Below are positions 59,536 through 64,000 of a stretch of DNA of 64,000 bases, one piece after another. The notes under the pieces were generated by a model. The model was not told the DNA's origin. It saw only the letters and a program-made list of their open reading frames with translations, and searched no databases. A program made the position numbers and the translations under genes. The first letter of the stretch is position 1. Every line of letters begins with the position of its first letter. This DNA is from an uncultured Pseudomonadota bacterium (GTDB lineage Bacteria; Myxococcota_A; UBA796; GCA-2862545): assembly GCA_903861005.1 (NCBI GenBank), contig CAIOSP010000054.1, positions 1 through 64,000 on the forward strand, given 5' to 3'.

Positions 59536-60585
59536 ATGAACGCCGTCCCCGATCGCGCACACCAAATCCAGGCCGAGCTGATCGCCGCCCTTCGCCAACG
59601 TCGCGCCGCCGAGCACACCGCCGCGCGCCTGCTCCGTCAGGTCGTCGATGAGTCACTGCACCACGCGCTCGGCTACGCGTCGATCTACGACTACGCCGAG
59701 CAGGCGCTCGATCTGTCTGTCCGCCAAGCGCGCGGCTTGTTGCAGGTCGGCGGCATGTTGCCGTCGCTCCCCGCGCTCGACGCTGCCTTCGCCGAAGGCG
59801 CGATCTCGTGGACCAAGGCCCGCGAATTGATCCGCGTGATCACGCCCGAGACCGAGGCGGCCTGGGTCGCGGCGGCCACGGAGAACACCAGCCGCACGTT
59901 GGAGGCGATGGTGTCGAAGTCGGTTGTCGGCGAGGCGCCGCGCGCGCTGAAGGATGACCCACGTGGGTCAGCGCGTACACGCGTCGTCGTGGAGATGGAG
60001 GCGTCGGACGCCGCGATGCTACGAGACGCGCTCGCGCTGCTGCGGGCCCAGGCGGGCCTGCACGGCGTGGAGATGGACGAGGGCACAGCACTCGCCGCGA
60101 TGGCGCAGCGTGTGATCTTCGACGCCGAGGGCGACGCAGCGCCGATCGCTGAGCGCTACCGCGTGATCGTGACGCGCTGCCCCGACTGCGGCGTTGCGCG
60201 CGCCGCCAACGCCGAGGTCAGTGAGACCGTCGAGGCGCAGGCAGTGTGCGACGCCGAGGTCGTCGATCTGCGGCCCGGTCCGAGCCACGGTTACCTCACG
60301 CGCACGATCCCGCCGGCGATCCGGCGCGCCGTGCTGCACCGCGACGGGACGCGCTGCGCCGTGGCAGGCTGTCGATGTCGGCTGTGGTTGGACGTGCACC
60401 ACCTGCGATCGCGCGCGGCTGGCGGGACACACGACGAGGAGAACTTGGTGACGCTGTGTCCGCTTCATCACCGGCGCGTGCACGACGGGCTGCTCGCGCT
60501 GGAGTGGGTCCGTGACCCACATGGGAGCGTCGGGGTCGAGGCGACGCACGCGGACGGACGGACGGCCGTGCGTTGGCTGGGGTGA
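59536..60585 (+). CDS. DUF222/13E12-like HNH endonuclease-domain protein
   Basis: This 349-residue protein has an N-terminal helical region (LRQVVDESLHHALGYASIYD) like DUF222, then a middle acidic part and a C-terminal HNH motif with paired Cys: CAVAGCRCRLWLDVHHL, then DEENLVTLCPLHHRRVHDG. The His, Asn and His residues and the Cys pairs form a Zn-stabilised beta-beta-alpha-metal nuclease site. Such genes are often multicopy in GC-rich genomes and may be mobile. ATG 59536 with GAGG upstream is chosen over ATG 59380, which has no ribosome binding site. DNA target unknown. Confidence 0.82.
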   Translation: MNAVPDRAHQIQAELIAALRQRRAAEHTAARLLRQVVDESLHHALGYASIYDYAEQALDLSVRQARGLLQVGGMLPSLPALDAAFAEGAISWTKARELIRVITPETEAAWVAAATENTSRTLEAMVSKSVVGEAPRALKDDPRGSARTRVVVEMEASDAAMLRDALALLRAQAGLHGVEMDEGTALAAMAQRVIFDAEGDAAPIAERYRVIVTRCPDCGVARAANAEVSETVEAQAVCDAEVVDLRPGPSHGYLTRTIPPAIRRAVLHRDGTRCAVAGCRCRLWLDVHHLRSRAAGGTHDEENLVTLCPLHHRRVHDGLLALEWVRDPHGSVGVEATHADGRTAVRWLG

Positions 60586-60741
60586 GCGCGACCTCCGCGG
60601 GCGGAATGGCGCCGGCGCGACGCATCTGGAGCACCGGGGTGCCGGCGAGCATCGGCGACACTCTGGGGCGCGCGCCGTTCGGTGACCTGGGGATGCGCAG
60701 CCAGGCGCGGTGGTCGTCGAACCCGCGACCCAGTCGCAGCC

Positions 60742-61518
60742 CTAGTACGCCACCCGATACACGTACTTCCGGTAGTCGAACGTCCCGTTGCTCTGAAACA
60801 CCACGTCGTCCGTGTACTGTACGAGCGCGCCGGTCGCGTCTTGGTAGTACACGGCGCCGTACGTCGACGAGAAGAACAGCTTCTGGTTCGGCAAGACCTG
60901 GGGGAGTCCACCGAGCGATGCGAACACGCCACCGCACGTCTGGAGGTCCGAGTAGGTCCCTGGGTTGAGATACGGCAGCTCATCCACGCGCGAGTTGATC
61001 GCGAGCTCGAAGCCGAAGGCACAGGACGGGCAGAGCGCGGCCGTCGTCAGCGCGCGCACCTGATGGGTGGTGTACCGGATCTGGCAGTCCACGCGGATCG
61101 GCGGGGGCGGGTTCGGGTCGGTCAACGCGCTCGCATGGATGACCTGCACGGAGCGCGTGAGGGTGCCAATGAATACGGAGCCTGGCGCCACGGTCGCCTG
61201 GCCGCGGACCATGGCGACCTTGAAGATCGGGACGGCGGTGTCGGTGTCCATGGCGACGTCCGTATCGGCGGCCACGTCTGTGTCGGTGCTGAGGTCGGTG
61301 TCGACGGCGGTGTCGGTGTCGACGGCGGTGTCCGTGTCTGCAGCGTCCGTGTCGGCGGCGAGGTCCGTGTCGGCGTCGTCGTCGGTCTCGGCGGCGAGAT
61401 CCGTGTCGGCGGCGACGTCCGTATCGGGGATGGCGTCGGTGTCCGCTGCGGGGTCGGTGTCGCCGGACGGGCCTGTGCCACCGCCCGTGGTTCCGCAAGC
61501 CGAGAGCGCCAGCGCCAT
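60742..61518 (-). CDS. lipoprotein with long DTD repeat linker
   Basis: The predicted 258-residue protein begins with MALALSAC, a very short signal; since a charged n-region would precede it if translation began further upstream (HSRLAASAAMALALSAC), a non-standard or missed start is likely. Residues 20-93 are a repeat of ADTD/VDTD units (about a dozen), followed by a beta-rich domain with Cys pairs (CQIRY, CPSCAFGF, QTCGGV). The linker is presumably extended and may bind metal. The function is unknown. A true start between 61518 and about 61580 would need testing. Confidence 0.65.
   Translation of the reverse strand: MALALSACGTTGGGTGPSGDTDPAADTDAIPDTDVAADTDLAAETDDDADTDLAADTDAADTDTAVDTDTAVDTDLSTDTDVAADTDVAMDTDTAVPIFKVAMVRGQATVAPGSVFIGTLTRSVQVIHASALTDPNPPPPIRVDCQIRYTTHQVRALTTAALCPSCAFGFELAINSRVDELPYLNPGTYSDLQTCGGVFASLGGLPQVLPNQKLFFSSTYGAVYYQDATGALVQYTDDVVFQSNGTFDYRKYVYRVAY
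61240..61461 (-). repeat. DTD-coding minisatellite
   Basis: The coding repeat is made of 9- to 15-base degenerate units (plus-strand core gtcsgtgtcgg), giving (A/V)DTD about twelve times. Repeat number could vary among strains. Confidence 0.8.
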
Positions 61519-61776
61519 CGCGGCGCTAGCGGCGAGGCGCGAGTGGCCTTGAAGCCAGACTTGTACGGCTGCGGTGATGCTCGCCCTCTCACGGACGACT
61601 TTATCGGCGAGGGGAGCCGAGCCGCGAGGAAATTCGTGCGGGCCCGGCGGCGCAGGGGCGGCTCGCCGCGTCCTCGGCGCTCAGGACGCCGCCGCGCCCA
61701 TGGTCGGCGCTCCGCCCGCGCGCGGCGCGGAGGTCGCGATGCGCGGAGACCGATCGCCGTCTGCCGCGCGCGCCCC

Positions 61777-64000
61777 TCACTGCGCCTCGACCTTCCCGAC
61801 CCGCGCCTCCAGCTCCTCGATCTTCTTCTCCATCTCCTCCAGCTTGGCCGTCGCCGCGACCAGCGCGTCCGGGTCCGACTTGTCGCCGTTCGCGCTGCGG
61901 ATGGACGTAATCGCCGCGTACAGGCTGTCGCGCAGCGCAGCCACCGTCGTCGTGGCCGCGGTCGCGCGCAGCGCGGGGAGGGCCGCGTCGCTGCCCAGGC
62001 GCGCGAGCAGGCTGATGCTCGCCTGGCGCATGCGCATGTCGTCGTGGTGCAGCCAGGGGATCAGGGCCTTGGCGGCGTCGTCCTTCGCGGACTTGGGCGC
62101 CTCATCGAGCTTGGCGAGGGCGACGAGCGCCGACCCGGCGCGGTGCTGCACGCCCGCGAGCTTGTCGCTGGTGAACCGCAGCACGGTGCTCGCGTCGCCG
62201 GGCTTGCCGTGCTCACCGAGCACGTCGAGCGCTGCGGCGTGACGTGCGCCCTGCATGCTGTCGTCGCCCGCGCCCAGCACGTTGAGCGCGTCCTGGCGGG
62301 CGACCGACGGGCGCGCCTCGGCCAGGCCGTCCAGCGCGGCGGCGACGACGGACGGGGAGCGGTCGCGCTTGATCAGCTTGTCGAGCGCGGCGACGGCGCC
62401 GTCGTCGAGCGCGAACTTGCCCAGCGCGCTGGCGATCTCCTCGCGCACCACGGCGGGCGCGTCGGGGAGCGCGTGGAGCAGCGCGTCGCGGGCGGCGGGC
62501 GTGCCCAGCTCACCGAGCGCGTCGGCGGCCTCGCGGGCCAGGCGGAAGGTGTCGTGCTCGGGCTCGGGGATGACGGCGGCGCGCAGGCCGCCCTTGAGGG
62601 CCTCAGCCAGCACCGGCACGGCGACCTCGGCGTCGCCGTCGGGCTTGCCGAGGGCGCGCGCGGCGAGGATGCGCGCGTACGGGCTGGTCGACTCGCGCAG
62701 CTGCGCGGCCCAGTTGGCGGGCGACTGGTGGCGCGTCCAGTTCGCGAGCACGCCGCCCTCCGGGTCGACCATCACCCAACGCACCTGCGTGGCGGTGCGG
62801 GTCCACTCGGCGGTGTCCTGGGCGAACGAGCCGTGGGCGACGTGCTCGCCGCTGTCGTCGGCCCAGGTGATCGTGACGGGGCCCAGGTAGGGCTGCTCGC
62901 CGGTCTGCTTCACGACGATCGACAGCGAGCCGGACGACTCCGACCAGCGCGTGTCGAAGGTGGGCGCGCCCCAGCCGTGGATCCAGCGGTCGAAGAACCA
63001 CGACAGGTCCTCGCCGGCCTCGGCCTCGAAGGCGCGGCGCAGGTCATCGGTCTCGGTCAGGCGGCCGGCGCTGGCAGCGACGTAGCGGCGGATCGCGTGG
63101 TCGTAGGCGGCGTCGCCCAGCCAGACGCGGAGCATGTGCAGCGCGGTGGCGCCGCGGATGTAGACGGCCTGGTTGTCGGGCGCGTCGGCGGGGGACCACC
63201 CGCGCTTGGAGACCGGCCCGCCGGTGGTGGCGGCGCCGCGCGCCCAGTCGAGCACCTGACCGGCGTAGGCCTCGCGGCCGAGCGTGTGCTCGGTCCAGCG
63301 CGCCGCGTAGAAGGTGGCGAAGCCCTCGTTGAGCCACAGCTCGCGCCAGCCGTCGCAGCTGATCAGGTCGCCGAACCACTGGTGGGCCAGCTCGTGCGCG
63401 GCGGTCGACTCGGTGTGCGCGTAGTCCACGCCGTCGTCGTCGCTGAGCTGGTTGTCGCCCATGGTGGTCATGGAGGCGTTCTCCATGGCGCCGTACATGA
63501 AGCGCTGCACGATCACCTGGCGGTACACCGGGTACGCGTAGGGCGCGCCGAGCAGCTCGCCGAACCAGGGGATCATGGCGCCGACGCGATCGAGCCCGCG
63601 GCGGGCGTCCGCGATCTTCATGCTGCGCGGCGCGATCAGCTCGACGGGGATGGTGTGGTCGCCGGCCTGCGCGTCGCCGAGCGGGATGGTCTGGTAGTCG
63701 CCGACCGCGAACGCGATCAGGTAGCCGACCATCTCCGGGTCCATCGTGTAGCGGGTGGTGGTGAAACCCGGTCGCGCGGCGGCGACGCGGTCCACCAGCA
63801 GGCCGTTGGCGAACGCGGTGAGGTTGGTGGGTGCGGTGATCGCCATCGACACGTGGAAGCGGTCGGACGGGTAGTCCCACAGCGGCAGCCACGCGCGGTT
63901 GTCCTCGTCCTCGCCCTGCGACCACGCCTCCACGACGCCGCGCGAGCTGTCGCGGCCGCGGAAGTGCGCGCCGACCTGCGGGGCGCTCTCCCAAGTCAGG
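61777..64000 (-). CDS. M1-family aminopeptidase with HEAT-like repeats, truncated by window edge
   Basis: The 5' part lies beyond the right edge; the reading frame remains open to 64000 (it begins LTWESAPQVGAHFRGR). The peptidase has GAMENAS (exopeptidase motif), HELAHQWFGD with ELWLNEGFATF (HEXXH-x18-E zinc site) and a conserved Tyr region. It is followed by a helical repeat region (about 300 residues; LRAAVIPEPEHDTFRLAREA, LDKLIKRDRSPSVVAAALDG, LGRL-like units) and a C-terminal coiled coil (KLEEMEKKIEELEARV). It removes N-terminal residues from peptides; HEAT-like tails are known in ERAP/M1 enzymes, but a coiled-coil end is less usual. Any signal peptide is outside the window. Confidence 0.92.
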   Translation of the reverse strand, partial: LTWESAPQVGAHFRGRDSSRGVVEAWSQGEDEDNRAWLPLWDYPSDRFHVSMAITAPTNLTAFANGLLVDRVAAARPGFTTTRYTMDPEMVGYLIAFAVGDYQTIPLGDAQAGDHTIPVELIAPRSMKIADARRGLDRVGAMIPWFGELLGAPYAYPVYRQVIVQRFMYGAMENASMTTMGDNQLSDDDGVDYAHTESTAAHELAHQWFGDLISCDGWRELWLNEGFATFYAARWTEHTLGREAYAGQVLDWARGAATTGGPVSKRGWSPADAPDNQAVYIRGATALHMLRVWLGDAAYDHAIRRYVAASAGRLTETDDLRRAFEAEAGEDLSWFFDRWIHGWGAPTFDTRWSESSGSLSIVVKQTGEQPYLGPVTITWADDSGEHVAHGSFAQDTAEWTRTATQVRWVMVDPEGGVLANWTRHQSPANWAAQLRESTSPYARILAARALGKPDGDAEVAVPVLAEALKGGLRAAVIPEPEHDTFRLAREAADALGELGTPAARDALLHALPDAPAVVREEIASALGKFALDDGAVAALDKLIKRDRSPSVVAAALDGLAEARPSVARQDALNVLGAGDDSMQGARHAAALDVLGEHGKPGDASTVLRFTSDKLAGVQHRAGSALVALAKLDEAPKSAKDDAAKALIPWLHHDDMRMRQASISLLARLGSDAALPALRATAATTTVAALRDSLYAAITSIRSANGDKSDPDALVAATAKLEEMEKKIEELEARVGKVEAQ

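Noticed and set aside
58637-59656. A 339-codon minus-strand frame in the repeat-bearing spacer
   Set aside because: Overlaps two real genes, is rich in Arg, Ala, Pro and Thr, and lacks a start with a ribosome binding site.

Overview
The window is very GC-rich and densely coded. It looks like a chromosome segment of a Gram-negative, deltaproteobacterial/myxobacterium-like organism. The grounds are the large number of secreted lipoproteins, Asp-Thr-Asp linkers directly after lipoprotein signals, a lipoprotein with a Cys/Asp-rich DxDGxxDCxD-type segment, outer-membrane barrels, RegB/RegA-type redox signalling, and frequent GTG/TTG starts behind good Shine-Dalgarno sites. This placement is an inference from style; no marker gene was searched. 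I see no prophage, transposase, CRISPR array or rRNA.

Layout. 1-2.2 kb: a tRNA-Leu(CAG) with a 14-bp terminator hairpin. A truncated copy of its 3' end lies 1.8 kb away, and the two copies bracket a VapBC toxin-antitoxin pair and a winged-helix-like gene, forming a possible small tRNA-anchored island with no integrase. 2.2-12.2 kb: secreted or hypothetical proteins, a GH36-like galactosidase, a GH114-like glycosidase, a metallophosphoesterase and a small protein/nucleotidyltransferase pair. 12.5-15.8 kb: a heparinase II/III-like lyase coupled to an unsaturated-glucuronyl hydrolase (polysaccharide depolymerisation). 15.9-18 kb: 3-hydroxyacyl-CoA dehydrogenase and thiolase. 18.1-22 kb: a minus-strand run with a methyltransferase, RegA, RegB and two exported proteins. 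22.1-25.1 kb: a PAS/GAF hybrid histidine kinase that probably starts at CTG.

25.1-36.7 kb: GDP-mannose dehydratase, a GH1 glucosidase lipoprotein, a polytopic membrane protein, a fatty-acid hydroxylase, a 1016-residue alpha/beta-hydrolase lipoprotein coupled to an outer-membrane barrel, and an IPT/TIG lipoprotein. 36.7-42.3 kb: a double-length UvrA (four ATPase modules) coupled to a small C4 zinc-finger gene. 42.4-48.1 kb: SGNH, LEA14-like, TPR and acyltransferase-3/SGNH proteins. 48.4-48.9 kb: the remains of a DUF4143-type ATPase gene. 49-54 kb: a YgiQ-family radical SAM protein, a lipoprotein and an Omp85-like barrel with a lipoprotein signal.

54-58.8 kb is the clearest pathway: a tight operon for tyrosine/homogentisate catabolism in the order fumarylacetoacetase, maleylacetoacetate isomerase, 4-hydroxyphenylpyruvate dioxygenase, homogentisate dioxygenase and a nitrilase-fold amidohydrolase. 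58.8-64 kb holds a repeat-bearing spacer, a DUF222/HNH-like protein, a DTD-repeat lipoprotein and an M1 aminopeptidase with HEAT-like repeats that runs off the right edge. Overall the genes suggest a saprophyte or predator-like life: export of glycan- and peptide-degrading enzymes, aromatic amino-acid use, and redox-responsive control.
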